Assembly: GCF_040954645.1 (NCBI RefSeq)
Contig: NC_092806.1
Coordinates: 128,982,952 to 129,046,951 of the forward strand
Reading direction: 5' to 3'
Length of the DNA: 64,000 nt
From: Diabrotica undecimpunctata
Taxonomy: Eukaryota; Arthropoda; Insecta; Coleoptera; Chrysomelidae
The position numbers and the translations under genes were made by a program. Each line of letters starts with the position of its first letter. The stretch's first letter is position 1. Of the stretch, positions 9,380-20,872 are shown one piece after another. A model generated the notes under the pieces. The model was not told the origin of the DNA. It was given only the letters and a program-made list of their open reading frames with translations, and made no database searches.

Positions 9380-10709
9380 GCATAAAATGCCATAAGAAAA
9401 TAACTTCAGAACAATATAAAGAAACTGTTACTTATAATTTCAGTACAACTATGATTTAATCTTCATTGTTTGTTGATAATTCTTTTGTAGATAATCCGAA
9501 GTGTTGAAAATTGTACCTGCTTGTGACTGTCTGAAATAGATCTAGAGAATGGAAAATGATTTGCCCTAACAAAAAGTAGGTGATGATGAAGAATCGTGTA
9601 TTTTAATAGGGGTAATTTTCGTGCAATTGGATTGTGCAAAGTGAATTTTCAGTGGTTTTTTGCTCTTTTATATCAATCTCTAAGACACACTTTTATATCA
9701 AACCAGTATATTGGTTTCTATTAATTCACTATGACTTTTTCTAGCGACCCTTACAATTCAGTCTTTTTGATCTTAAACTGTTTTGTTGTGATATCGCGTT
9801 TTTTGAAGATAATTTTTTTTGAGATCGTATAAAATATCAAAATTATTTAAGACAGCTTCTAAACTGGAAATGTCGGCTTCTGTAAGTCGTTTTTTATTAC
9901 CTACAATCGTGGTTCCCTAAACTTCCCTAAATTTCTTAATATTCTGACCATTAAATACCGATACAGTACCGAAAACAGTTGGCCAATGTATAATGGGAAA
10001 ATCGTATAGCCGTGTTTGTATAATAATACTGTAGAGTAAATTTTCTACTCAGTGACATAATTTCCATACAACCTACAGACAGAAATACTCGTCTTATCAC
10101 GCATTTTAATTTTTTATACGTGCGTTATAAAATAGTGACCTTTTCATTGTTTCTCATATCCTATGGTATAACTACCTTAGTGGGTTTACCCAATGTTTTT
10201 GTTTCTTTGTAGATAACTTGCTAATTAGTATCCATATCAGCCGACATTTGACCATCATAATTCAAACCGATAATAACATTTTCATTATGAGGATGTCACT
10301 TTCAGTTAAATGAAAGTTATGCGTGACTTGCCTCGTTTAATATTGTTTATTTTGAAGATAATGGCTTACTTTTATGTTACCTTGTCTTTACCTAGGTCAA
10401 CTTAAAAATACCAAGAGAAATTTCATTATCAGAATATATTATGGTTAAAAAATACACAAATAAAAATTATCAAGAAGAAGAGAACACGCTCAAAAAAAAT
10501 GGACTTGATACAAAGGATCTCCAGATTATTTAAAATTTATATTAATAATGGGCCACGATACGAATCAACAACTTACTGTCAACTCAAGAAATGCAAATAA
10601 CAAGTGCACGCCAGGGCTATATTTCTCTCCTTTACTGGCACTCTACTGACATACTCGCATATAAGTTAGAGTATTTTCAAGGACTTTTCAATAATCAAGC
10701 CTCAAGACT
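9380..10709. other. Unannotated stretch, no recognised domain
   Basis: I read both strands and found only short AT-rich frames. The first 50 bases (CCATAAGAAAATAACTTCAG) continue the 9201-9379 repeat family. Confidence 0.4.
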
Positions 10710-11227
10710 TTAAGTCGATATAATATAAAAAGGATTTGGCCTAAGAATCAATTCTTGTAGTGTATATCCGTTTCGGATGTTGGCGACCATCGTGGCAATC
10801 TGTATTTTGCAAACTGCGGCCGTGAAAATATTTGTGGTTGCTGTGTTGAACCACCTACGCAGATTTTTTAGCCAGGAAATTCTTCGCTTTCCTGGTCCAC
10901 GTTTTCCTTCTACTTTTCCTTGAAGAATTAATTGCAGCAAACCATATCTTTCGCTGTTTCTCATGATGTGACCGAGGCATTCAATTTTGGCTGTTTTTAT
11001 TGTGGTTAACAACTCTTTTCTTTTTTGCATTCTTAACAGCACATTTTGAAAGCCTCAATTTTCTTACAGTTAGCGTCTGTGAGAATCCACGACTCAACTC
11101 CGTACAACATAACCAGGTACATCTCCGTACACAGAAGACAACATAACCAGGCACAAATATTAGAAGATAGAAAACCTTTGGAAAGAGTTGACAAGTTCAA
11201 ACACCATGGATGTACTAGACTTGACAA
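10710..11227 (-). pseudogene. RTE-type retrotransposon C-terminus with internal deletion
   Basis: Two minus frames overlap at 11033-11042. The first ends MLYGVESWILTDANCKKIEAFKM, split here only for reading: LYGVESWILT and KKIEAFKM. In related copies this is followed by WIYRRML.IPW..RVTNEEVL, which is absent. The second frame begins with KRKELLTTIKTAKIECLGH, then GKRGPGKRRISWLKNLRRWF and IFTAAVCKIQIATMVANIR. So about 20 codons were lost at the junction along with the frame. The region follows the reverse transcriptase palm in RTE-like elements; its function is unknown. Confidence 0.75.
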
Positions 11228-11852
11228 ACTAGATATAGTCGGTTCGCTATTCCCAGTCCGAACTATCTAGTGAATTTAGTAATTATTTTTTTGCGAAATT
11301 GGTTACTTTTTAACAGACTAAAAGTGATGACAAGATCAGCAATGAACAAACTTCAAAAATACTTATGCCGGGAAAAGATTTCTTTAAAATTAAGTCTCTG
11401 CATAATTATATCTTATTATATGGCCCTGAATAACATAGGGGGGGGCTGAAATATGGTCTCTCAAATTAAAATTAATTAATCACATAGAAGTGAGTAGCAG
11501 TGGGTACTACGGTTATTCCATGTAGGACATCTTACGTGCACCTACAATTATGGTGGATTCTTTTGAATTTATCACTAGATCTAGGTCTTGATATGATAGT
11601 GAGTCTTGAGGTCTGGCATATGCTGATACGACTTTTCAAGGCTCATATGGCCAGTTTTACTATAATCGCTTCCATATTCTTTAAACCCATGGGCTTTGGT
11701 AGTAGGTTGTGTTTTAATCATTTTCTAATATGATTCTATAAAGTTTTTGTTCTAAAAAAAGTGCCCTTTCCATCTATGGTTGTTCTGTATCGATGTACAT
11801 ATTAGCTTTAGAACAGTTATCGAAGTAAACAGGCCCTTTTATCGGCAAATTG
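11228..11852. other. Unannotated spacer
   Basis: No recognised coding or repeat. A short G run (near 11440) is the only irregularity. Confidence 0.35.
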
Positions 11853-12353
11853 GCAAAATCATTACATATGTAAGATATAGGTAGAGAGACAGAAGATGTA
11901 TTTTCTGTCTCTTTCCCTCCCGAGAATAAAAATGTTTTTTTGTAAATACATTTAAGATTTATTAATATTATTATTTTTTTATTAATATTATTGTCATGGT
12001 AAATTAAACATATGCGTAAGTAAGTTATGCATATTGTCAGTTTTAAATACTTATGAATGTTGCATTTTAATTTGTATTGTATTATTATATTGAATTATGT
12101 TGCAGTGTATTGTATTGTATTTTTATATTAATAACAAAATAAATAATGAATTTTACTGCAGAGTATGTGTAAAAAAAATTTTTTGCATTCAACTCCTTTC
12201 ATACATATATAAAAATAAAAATATATATTTTTATCCTATTACAGGTCAAATGTTATTTATATACAGCAAACGATGCATCATATACCTATATATCTAATTC
12301 TGTTTCTCTTTGTGCTCTCTCTTACCTATAGCATTACATATGTAATGATTGTG
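11853..12353. mobile_element. Small inverted-repeat element (MITE-like), about 500 bp
   Basis: The left end reads GCAAAATCATTACATATGTA and continues with TATAGGTA.AGAGAG. The reverse complement of the right end reads GCACAATCATTACATATGTA and continues the same way, giving imperfect terminal inverted repeats of about 45 bp. There is no coding sequence inside. I could not fix a target-site duplication, so the superfamily is unknown. Confidence 0.6.
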
Positions 12354-12359
12354 CAGATT

Positions 12360-13224
12360 GACTCCCATATAAATTTGTAACGGCGAATGCGTGTATCACT
12401 TCTAACTTCTTATAACTTATAACTTCTAAAGGCAGTCCCACTGGACTGCCACATCCGTTTTTTTATCGTGTGACGAGCGCATGCGCAGCCGCCATGTTGA
12501 AACAATAGTTTCGTACTGTTTTGATCAACAACGACTGTGAACGCAGTATTTTTTTATTCTAATATATAATTTTTTATTCTAATTAATGATGTCAATCGAT
12601 TTTCTGTACTTGCTGATTAATTAACAAAAATATTATAGTGTATAATCGATAAAATAGATCAATTAATATTTTAAGGCTAAAAATGACAAATGTATGAACT
12701 TATTAATAGTTAACACATATTTAATATTGTAGTTATAGCACCACACTATTTATAAAGAGATAATGGCTTTGGAAAATTTATAAAGTAATATGTAATGTCT
12801 TTAAATGACTTATACCTTGTATCACTCTTACATACTCCATTACGACACCGCTTTATTGTTCTTTTTCGTACAAATATCATATTATTGTTCGATTAAAAAA
12901 TTTAATTGCTAATTGAGGCACTTTTTCTTTATTTCCGCATTTCTTTTTTTTTTCAATAACATACTTTCTTTAGTATTTTCTTTTATCTGATTATGTGTTC
13001 ACAAATACTTTATAGTTATTTATATTACTAACCCAACCTGAAATGCTTGTTTACAACAAACAGTACGAAAAAATGGCTGATACTAACAGATTCGATCAAA
13101 AAAAATGTGATGGAAAGGTCTATAATCTGTGTAATACAAAACAAATGGTAAAAACACTGATGTCGTAAATCGTGCTTGTTCTCCAGTCTCGGAAATTTTA
13201 TATTCGTTTTCTATTCTATGACAA
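12360..13224. other. Unannotated AT-rich stretch
   Basis: I see no domain, element end or strong repeat. Confidence 0.35.
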
Positions 13225-13352
13225 CGATTTTCGGATTGTAAATTGACACGTCAAAATAAATATATAATTTTCATTACAATTAATTGTGGTTTAATCCCAC
13301 ACAAAATAATATCTAAGGTAAACATGCCACAAGAAAACAATAATTTTAGAAC
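13225..13352 (+). repeat. Diverged copy of the 9201-9379 repeat family
   Basis: It shares ACGTCAAA.TAAAT, a degenerate GGTTTAATCCCAC, and CATGCCACAAGAAAA with the copies at 9201-9410 and 15204-15320. Confidence 0.5.
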
Positions 13353-13520
13353 CTACTCTAATGATCTTTCAAAAAAATCATATTGATTTATTGGACTAAT
13401 ATATCTCAAATAAATTTATAAATATATTTTAATGTAAACGCTCATGAAAATTAAATAGGTAATGATGTACAGTTGAGTCCATGGTTCTTTACCTTTACCT
13501 ATGCTTCTCTAATAATCCAC

Positions 13521-14333
13521 TAGTGGTGGCCCAAACTGTAATTTTGCAATCACAGCTTTTTATAACTGTGATGCCTAGTGATTTTTTATTAATTGTGATT
13601 TTTACCTGTGATTATGATTTAACAGAGCAAAGAAACAGTCGTATGACAAACTCCGTTTGCCATTATGAACCATCATAACATTCTACACGTGTTATTGTTT
13701 CGGTATATCCGATACGGTCGAATGTTTTACTTGTATGTGTTTTTCTAAATTAGATGTGCTCGTTTATAAAACAATTTTGCCTCACAAATACTGCATGATG
13801 CATAATTATCATCCTTTTCTATAAAAAAGTTCCATAAACTACTAATTTTTCCTTTTTTATTTGGCACTATTTGGCACTGGTGGCATTTTTAAAATGTATA
13901 AGAATAAAAATTATTGAATACAGATACAAAAACGACGAGTTATACAAATTCAATTAACTGAAACTCTAAATACCCTTTTCATTTTCGTCAAATAATATTT
14001 GTTTACGTACACTAAACTAGCGATATTCATATTTTTCCAAAGACGATATAATATTATCTTTGCCTTTGCATTTCTCATTAGAAAGAGACTTCACAATACC
14101 GCCGACTACCTCTATCTCTTTTCTTGTTATCCTGTTACACGTTTCTTATTTCACAACTTTGCGACTGAGACAAGAAGTAAAATATCACGTTTTGGTGATC
14201 AAGAACTACAGACATATAAGGAGGAATAAGACCGAAATCACAGTCACAGTATGTTTTGTTGTTATTCACAGGACGTGATTGTTTCTAATCACAGCTGTTA
14301 AATCACAGGGTAGTCATATGAAGCCCACCTCTG
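13521..14333. mobile_element. hAT-like non-autonomous element
   Basis: The left end TAGTGGTGGCCC faces, inverted, the right end CAGAGGTGGGC (read on the minus strand). The flanking 8-mers TAATCCAC (13513-13520) and TAAACTAC (14334-14341) agree at 6 of 8 positions, as an aged 8-bp hAT duplication would. ATCACAG/CTGTGAT words recur near both ends, like hAT subterminal motifs. No transposase is recognised in the 813 bp. Confidence 0.65.
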
Positions 14334-14559
14334 TAAACTACCGTTCACTTAATTTGTTAGTATGTTCTACACACTTCGCCCAGTTGGCATCGTTACACTT
14401 TTGAATAGCTTCCTTCCAAATACTTAAAACGTGTTCATCTTTATATCCATCTCTGTCAATATATGTATTATACTAAGTCTTGCAGTCTGCCCATACTAAT
14501 ATACTAATTATATACGGATATATAGTGGTATAATATATATAGCATCGAGAAAAGGAGTA

Positions 14560-15174
14560 CGACCGTCAATCCAATATAAATTAAGGAACACTCGAAAAGT
14601 GGTGGGTTTTTCGGTCAAAGTGGAGAAAAAAACAACAAAGAAGGTGGCTACTTCATCTATTTATTGAAGACGTTTCGCTTTCTAACCAGAAAGCATCATC
14701 AGTTCATCTAAAAAGAACAATATGAAAAAGCAAACATCCATAGAAAAGTTATTATAAGTGTGTTACCTCAAAAAGATATGTAGCAGTCAATGATATTAAA
14801 TATGTAAAGAAGCTTACGACAATGGACATTATAAGATTACGTTATATAAATTATTAATTGGAACTAAATACAGTTTACAAATTAACTCAAACTTAGCACA
14901 GCAAAAGACCATGTGGTAATTGTGCATGTATATAAAAAATATGTAAAAAACTTAAGTAAAAAACATTAATTTGCAGATAACTAAAAAGATCATAAGATGC
15001 ACTTATTTTGCTGTGCTAAGTTTGAGTTCTTTGTAAACTGTATTTAGTTCCAATTAATTGTTTATACAACGTAATCTTATAATGTCCATTGTTGTAAGCT
15101 TCTTTACATATTTAATATCATTGACTGCTACATATCTTTTTGAGGTAACACACTTATAATAACTTTAACATTAG
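14560..15174 (-). mobile_element. Penelope-like terminal region with long inverted repeat
   Basis: It contains the hammerhead motif at 14665-14706. After that come two inverted arms of about 160 bp, 14749-14907 and 15005-15174, with near-perfect complementarity (TATAAGTGTGTTACCTCAAA, AATGGACATTATAAGATTAC, ACTCAAACTTAGCACAGC) around a loop of about 97 bp. Inverted terminal copies are usual for Penelope-like elements. No coding region remains. Confidence 0.55.
14665..14706 (-). ncRNA. Hammerhead ribozyme candidate 1
   Basis: On the minus strand: CTGATGA, one extra T, stem II GCTTTCT/AGAAAGC (7 bp), GAAA, stem III AC/GT with no loop, cleavage base C. Stem I pairs TGAA with TTCA (4 bp). The core matches CUGANGA...GAAA of type I hammerheads, which are known from Penelope-like terminal repeats. 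The 2-bp stem III suggests weak activity or action as a dimer. Confidence 0.6.
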
Positions 15175-15203
15175 TAATTTGTAATTACTAATGTTTGAAT
15201 TTT

Positions 15204-15320
15204 GAGAACGATTTCCGAAGTGGAAATTGAATTATGGCTTTAATTATGGCTTATTCCCATTTAAATAGTAATTGCTTTAACATGCCACAAGAAAATAGCT
15301 TCAGAACAATACTAGGATAA
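15204..15320 (+). repeat. Copy of the 9201-9379 repeat family
   Basis: It carries ATTTCCGAAGTGGAAAT (a stem II-like hairpin), GGCTTATTCCCATTTAAATA and ACATGCCACAAGAAAATAGC, shared with the other copies. Confidence 0.6.
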
Positions 15321-15754
15321 ATTTAAAATGAGTTCTTGTGCTTGTGAGGTAAGAGTTTTTCCAGTCGCAATCTAAAAAAATCAATGAAAATATTTTCTTT
15401 TTGTCATTTCTTTCACTGTTGCGGAAACTTTCCATTCCAAACAAAAACATTCCTTAACTGTGTGAATGGGGTTAACTTTGTATGTAAATTAATGGCAAAA
15501 TAAATACAGTTACCAAAAAATTTCAAACAATATAAAATTAGTTGTGAAACAACTGTTTGTGTAATATAACTAACTTCTAAATGTAAAAAAGTCTTGAGCG
15601 TTAATAAAAATAACATGTGTCTTAACCTAATAACAGGCGATAGCTGGTTTGTCTTTAGTTTCATGCGTGAAAGATAATGATGCTAGATAAAAAGTATGTG
15701 TTGTCTCGCCAGCTATTAATGATGCACTGGTAAAGAACCATGGACTCAACTGTA

Positions 15755-16480
15755 TGTATACAAATGCCAGATATCTTTAAAACGTAGCAGCAGCGTGAGG
15801 TCACTGCCAATGTGACGTATTATGTGAGAGAAGGGAGTGGTCAATCCATTGTTTAGACTTCTTAACTTATTTTTAAATATTTTAAATTGGGTAATTAAAT
15901 GTTGTCAAATGTTTCTAGGCTGTTGCCTTTGGTAGCAATATAATTCTCTATGGAGTTCGACTATTAGGTTAATTATATAAATACGTGAAATGAATCAAAC
16001 ATTAGCGTTATATGATATGAATTTAAATGGATTGACGTCAATTAAAGTTACTGCGGTTTCAATGAAAATCAATGCAAATAGTAAATATTCTTAGGATACT
16101 ATTTTTATACTAGAGTTAACTGAAAATGTGATAAATAATATTTAAAAAAACTGTCCTAAATAAATGACTTTCTTTGTAAAGTAATTTATTTTTGCATAAA
16201 ATGGAACGAAACAAGTAAACAAAAAATAATTCTAATAAAAAGGAACAATAATATATAAGGGAGAAGAGCTATTTTTTTAAAAAAGACCTGCAAAAACTTT
16301 AATAAGCATATATTTCAACTAAACATATTCATACCAACATCCTTTTTAGACAAAGGGTGTAGAATTATTTCTTCCTGACGTGCTGATTTAGGCATAACCT
16401 CCTGTCGTTTATCGTCCATCTCAATAATTATATAAATCATGAATGTGTTGCTTGTGTGAGTCCATTTCAAAAGGTAAAAG
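15755..16480. other. Unannotated AT-rich spacer
   Basis: No recognised feature. Confidence 0.35.
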
Positions 16481-16930
16481 AAATAATAAGTTAGACTTAC
16501 TCACAATCAATTTAATTTAACTAATCGGACGACCGGTTTCGCTTTCTATAATATGCAAAGCATCTTCAGGTCACGATACAAAGTTAAAATGCTGAAAATA
16601 ATAATCCCATATTAGGGTGTTGTCCAATAAAGATAAAAACAAAGATAAAAACATAGGTAGGTGATATAAATTATATAAATTACAGTAATTATGCCAATAT
16701 CACATGTCTGTGGTTTTATAAATGAATAAAATGTTTAAGCAGACAAGGTACGACCCACAAATTGATAACATAGTCTATTAAACTGTATAAATAAACCAAT
16801 AAATAAACATTACTTACATGCCGGTACTCTATTAGTTGCTGGTTGAAAGAACATGGTTCAAACTATCTTGGATTGTAGATTGGATAGGAATTATATAAAT
16901 TTTTGCAACGAAAAATATTTGTTGATATCA
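16481..16930 (-). mobile_element. Penelope-like terminal fragment, non-coding
   Basis: The sequence around the hammerhead at 16524-16577 (GACCGGTTTCGCTTTCTA and CATCTTCAGGTC on the plus strand) has the look of a Penelope-like terminal repeat. No reverse transcriptase or endonuclease is found nearby, so the limits are guesses. Confidence 0.4.
16524..16577 (-). ncRNA. Hammerhead ribozyme candidate 2 (best formed)
   Basis: On the minus strand: stem I ATCG-T-GAC pairs with GTC-CGAT (7 bp with one bulged T). The core is CTGAAGA, then one extra T, stem II GCTTT/AAAGC (5 bp, 16541-16545 and 16557-16561), GAAA, stem III ACC/GGT with no loop, and cleavage base C (complement of 16531). All conserved core bases of the type I hammerhead are present. 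The palindromic stem III would favour a dimeric form. Confidence 0.75.
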
Positions 16931-17024
16931 AAAACTGTATGTTTATTTTTAAACAATCTAAATTAAATAATTTCTATTTTATTCTGCAAATTCATTCATA
17001 TTAAAATTGAGGTTTTTTTATATA

Positions 17025-18191
17025 CAGTATTACCCAAAATAAACAGTACTGAAACTGAAACATAGATGTTTCTTTGTGCGCGCTGTTATATTCAAAATAA
17101 CTAGTATAGACGTGTCAAGTAATCCTTAAACAATTAATTATTAAGGCCTAATTGTTAAAAATGGTGTTAAGTACAGAGGAGAAAGTGTTTCTTGTGGAGC
17201 ATTATTTTCGCTCATATGGAATCGGCCGTCGTAATAGTGCAAGTCTGCAATACGTGTGTGAACAATTCACACAACGGTTTAATAAACGTTCTCCAAGTAA
17301 TGTTATAATTTTGAAGGTTGTTGAAAGTTTAGAAATACGGGTAATGTATTGTGCCAACGAAAAGGAAACTTAGGGCGTCCCAGGACAGTTTACAATAACA
17401 ATAACCATGAACGTGTTTTTGAGCGAATCTTGGAAAATCCGAAAGCCAGCCAGACAAGAATAGCGTTGCATCCTGGCTTAAAACGAACTTCTTTGCAAAG
17501 AATTCTGAAGGAGCTGGGTGCATTTTCGTATATGATTCAGGTACATCAACAATTACATCCCAGGGATTATCACAATAGAGTGGAATATTGTGCCAGAATT
17601 CTTGCATTACAGTATGAAAATCCTTAATTTTTGAAAAATGTATGGTTTTCAAACGAAGCACATTTTCATTTGTCAGGCCATGTAAATCGTCGCACAAATC
17701 GATTTCTGGGCTTTGCCAGACCATATGAATTTGAAGAAGCTCCTTTACATAGCGCAAAGGTGAGTGTCACACTTAATCAACAGAGGTACATACAAGTTTT
17801 AACACGCTTCATCCCTGTTGTACGTAAATTTTGTCGTGCACGTAATTTGGCATTTCGAGACTAATTTTTCCAGCAGGATGGAGCAACTTGTCATACTGCT
17901 GTCGCAATTCGTCAATTTCTTCAGGGAAATTTTTCAAACTAATTCATTTCACGAATAACTGACTTTCCCTATTCTGCACATTCTCCAGACTTAACATCTC
18001 CAGACGCATACATTTGGGGCATGGGACAACCGTTATTCCATAACATTCCGAGAAATCTGGAATATCGGTATGAAGTCTCTCTTGAGAGAGAAGGAGCTCA
18101 TTTAGAACATATTATAAAGTGTCAATAATAGGTATTTTTTAAAACAATAAAATAATTACAAGTTCAGTACTGTTTATTTCGGGCTATACTG
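17025..18191 (+). mobile_element. Mariner-type transposon, complete ends
   Basis: Inverted ends of about 30 bp (left CAGTATTACCCAAAATAAAC, then AGTACTGAA; right is its complement with a few changes) bound 1167 bp. TA lies outside both ends (17023-17024, 18192-18193). One transposase pseudogene fills the interior. Size and ends fit the Tc1/mariner superfamily. Confidence 0.9.
17161..18128 (+). pseudogene. Mariner-type transposase with mutated first catalytic Asp
   Basis: The ATG at 17161 starts VLSTEEKVFLVEHYFRS, an N-terminal helix-turn-helix region. A frameshift near 17350 moves to the frame with GRPRTV, then RTSLQRILKELGAFSY. A stop follows YENP (about 17626), then KNVWFSNEAHFHL, where the family has WFSDEAHFHL, so the first catalytic Asp is Asn. 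About 30 codons between SAKVSV and RYIQVL are missing. A stop precedes FFQQDGATCHTA, which keeps the second Asp, and SPDLTSPDAYIWG keeps the third. The gene ends with TAA at 18126-18128. It is dead by substitution, deletion and stops. Confidence 0.9.
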
Positions 18192-18194
18192 TAT

Positions 18195-18840
18195 TTCATG
18201 TCTTTTCTACAAATATTTATGTTTGGTAATTGTCCCAAATTATTGATTAAAAAATAAGTATATTCACAAATGTGTCATTTTTATGTGCGCTCGCATCCAA
18301 TAGTTAACCCAAATAAGCAGTTACAAAAAGAGCTATTTCTCAGAAACTACTAAAGGTATAAAAAAATTGTTTTGACAAATTTTAAGATAGTCATTTTTTT
18401 TTTCATTATTTCTTTTATTTTTTTGATCGGGTTTTATACTTATAAGAGATAAAAGAAGGTGCTTGCTTTAGTTTTTAGAGACAAGGGATACAGACAAGAC
18501 GACGCTGTTGTATTAACTGACTCGTGGAGGGTATGTATTGTATTGTAGTATTATAGTATATAGTATATATATTATATTGTATGGAAACCACAAATCTAGA
18601 ATTTATCAAAAAACAAATAATTTCTTTCAGATTTTTTTATGCTTTTTTAGTAAAGTAGTGTAATACGTAGCTATGGCTATTTTCTTATCTATGACAAGTA
18701 TCATTATGCAATAAGATTAAGAACCACAGAAAACCAATCTTCCCCTATCGTTTTGAAAAATTAAATGCGACTCTTAAGGAATGTAGACGGGGGCTTCTAC
18801 TTTTCCACTTTGACAAAGATGAAAAGATGGATAGGTTCAT
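18195..18840. other. Unannotated AT-rich spacer
   Basis: No recognised feature apart from a TATA-rich run near 18545-18580. Confidence 0.35.
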
Positions 18841-18849
18841 TGGGTAGAT

Positions 18850-19190
18850 ACCAGGAAAGTAGATGCACTCTAATAGTGTAGGTGCCAGTAATAAGCTTCG
18901 TAAGCAGGAGGCTTTTTGATCGTGGTGGTGACGAGTTGTATTTGTTGAGAAGTAGCTGGTATACTTCTAGAATAGGATATCTGGGAGAGGCCTCAGGGTG
19001 ATTTACTTAGCATTTGGGGGTATTTGGCGTGGCACATAAGAAATATTTATGCTGTTCTCCGCAGTTAGGGCAGACTGTAATTCTTTGGGGGCATTGAATA
19101 TTAGTATATCCTCTTTGTTGTTGTCATGTTGGGCAATATTTTAGGCAAATTTATCTAGAGATCTCACAGCCCAGTCTCTCACTGTCAATT
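18850..19190 (-). pseudogene. Gag-like ORF1 remnant of a jockey-type element
   Basis: On the minus strand, zinc-knuckle text is legible with frame breaks: Y..IQCPQRITVCPNCGEQH, then FLCATPNTPKC and NHPEASP. Cys-x2-Cys spacing and this order are typical of the CCHC cluster of jockey/I-type ORF1 proteins, which bind the element RNA. No polymerase lies beside it. Call rests on short motifs only. Confidence 0.4.
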
Positions 19191-19194
19191 ATGA

Positions 19195-19611
19195 TAACAC
19201 TACAGAGTGCCACGGCTAATTTGATCTCGAAGTCTGTAAAGAAGCGTTTATGTTCGAGTGCTCGACTATTAACAGAGTCGAGAGTTTTCTCGTTCATTCT
19301 TTCGGAGAGGAGATATTAATGGATTCAAGGTTGAAGATAAGGATAATGTTTGTTAGTAACAACGTTTTAGTCTTATTTACCTTATTATGACAGTAATTAG
19401 GACGTACGATATAAAGATGGTCTCTAAAGGTAACAAACAATTCAGGCTACAGGATCATACGTGATACACAGATGGGTATAAAACTTCAGAAGGATCGAAT
19501 GAGAGAACATACATAGTGGAACATTTGTAAATACTTCTAATGCACTAAACAAATTCTGTATTCCAGGCACTGTATTTCAGGTAGAGATTTATGTAATCTT
19601 GTATCTATCTA
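19195..19611. other. Unannotated spacer
   Basis: No recognised feature. Confidence 0.35.
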
Positions 19612-20872
19612 TGTACTAAAAAGGCAAAAAAATTGATTTACACAGAATCTGTACACCGTAGAAAAAAATGTTTCAAATAAAAAATGTATCTGAGATAATT
19701 TTAAACAAAAATTTTATAAGCATTTTTTGTGTAGAATGAACCGTTCTCTTAAAAACAACGCTGAAAGCGACCGTCGATTTTGCAGGTCAGTTACGCGCGC
19801 GAAATCAATAATCAATCAAATTTGTATCACCTCGACAGTAAAAATTCAATATCTTTTGATTCAACTGACCTATCGACAAAAATCAAGATGGGTTTTAAAG
19901 ATAAAGAGTTTAGCTTTTGTATGCAGTTTTTATATAGTCTCAGATTTTATACAGGTGTTAAATAAATAAACGTGGCGCGATTTTTGCGATTTTTTATGAT
20001 TCTCACGAGATCAATACAATCTATCCCTCTCATTGACTCGCCACTATGAAGTTTTTATTACTAGAGTCTAACCTTTGAAAGCTACAGCATGAAATTTTAG
20101 TTTTGCATTTTAACAACAAATGTGAGGCATTTGAAATATGTCTAAAATACGTTGGACTTAAACTTTCACACAACACACGATATAAAACATTTAAAACTTT
20201 TTTTTTAATTACACTAGTACGTTTTTCGAAAAAACACAACTACCGCAATAATCTACACATAAAACAGTCTTCTTAAATGTATTTTTCTTGACGTGTGATC
20301 GTTTGTAATGTAAAACATTAAATTCTGCGTTTTTATTTATATTTCAAATGCCTCATATTTGTTACCACAAGTCAAAATTGAAATTTCATGTCATATGTTT
20401 TAAAGATTGATCTCTAAAAATCAAAATTTTACTACAACTAGTCAATGAAAGTGATACATTTTATTGATCTCGCGAAAATCGTAAAAAATGGCAAAAATCG
20501 CGCCACGTTAATTTATTTAAAAACTTTATAAAAACTGAGTTTATTTTAGGCAAAATACAAAAACTGCACACGAAATACACTCTTTGCCTTCAAAACGCAT
20601 CTTGATTTTTGTCGATAGGACTTTTGGATCAACAGATGTCGAATTTTTACCGTCCAGATAATACAAATTTTATTGAACATTGATTTCTCGTGCGTAACTG
20701 ACATGCAAAATCGACGGTCGCTTCAAGCAATGTTTGTAAAAGAACGGTTCATTCTACACAAAAAATACTTATAAACATTTTTGTTTAAAATTATCCCAGA
20801 TACATTATTTATTTAAGAATTTTTTTTCTACGGTCTACAGATTCTTGGTAAATCGATTTTTTACGTTTTACC
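19612..20872. repeat. 1.26-kb palindrome (foldback element)
   Basis: Nearly the whole segment is self-complementary about a centre near 20240. Outer arms 19612-20045 and 20455-20872 match (TTGATTTAC, AATCTGTA, GTGTAGAATGAACCG, GCGACCGTCGATTTTGCA, CGTGGCGCGATTTTTGC in inverted order). Inner parts also match (GAGGCATTTGAAATAT at 20121 against its complement near 20340). Small frames on either arm are not conserved as protein. The form is that of a foldback transposon or long-hairpin MITE; I could not define a target duplication. Confidence 0.85.

Larger units (their letters stand above)
13470..15752. mobile_element. TA-flanked element with 24-bp inverted repeats, composite interior
   Basis: The ends are exact inverted copies: CAGTTGAGTCCATGGTTC followed by TTTACC at 13470-13493, and its complement at 15729-15752. 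TA stands directly outside both ends (13468-13469, 15753-15754), as for Tc1/mariner-type integration. The 2283-bp interior has no transposase. Instead it holds a hAT-like element (13521-14333), a Penelope-type terminal hairpin with a hammerhead motif (14560-15174) and another dispersed repeat (15204-15320). It is therefore a non-autonomous element that either captured these sequences or was their target. Confidence 0.8.

Noticed and set aside
9790..10390. Faint transposase-like text on the minus strand (KKQKHWVNPL)
   Set aside because: Too short and too broken to assign to a family.
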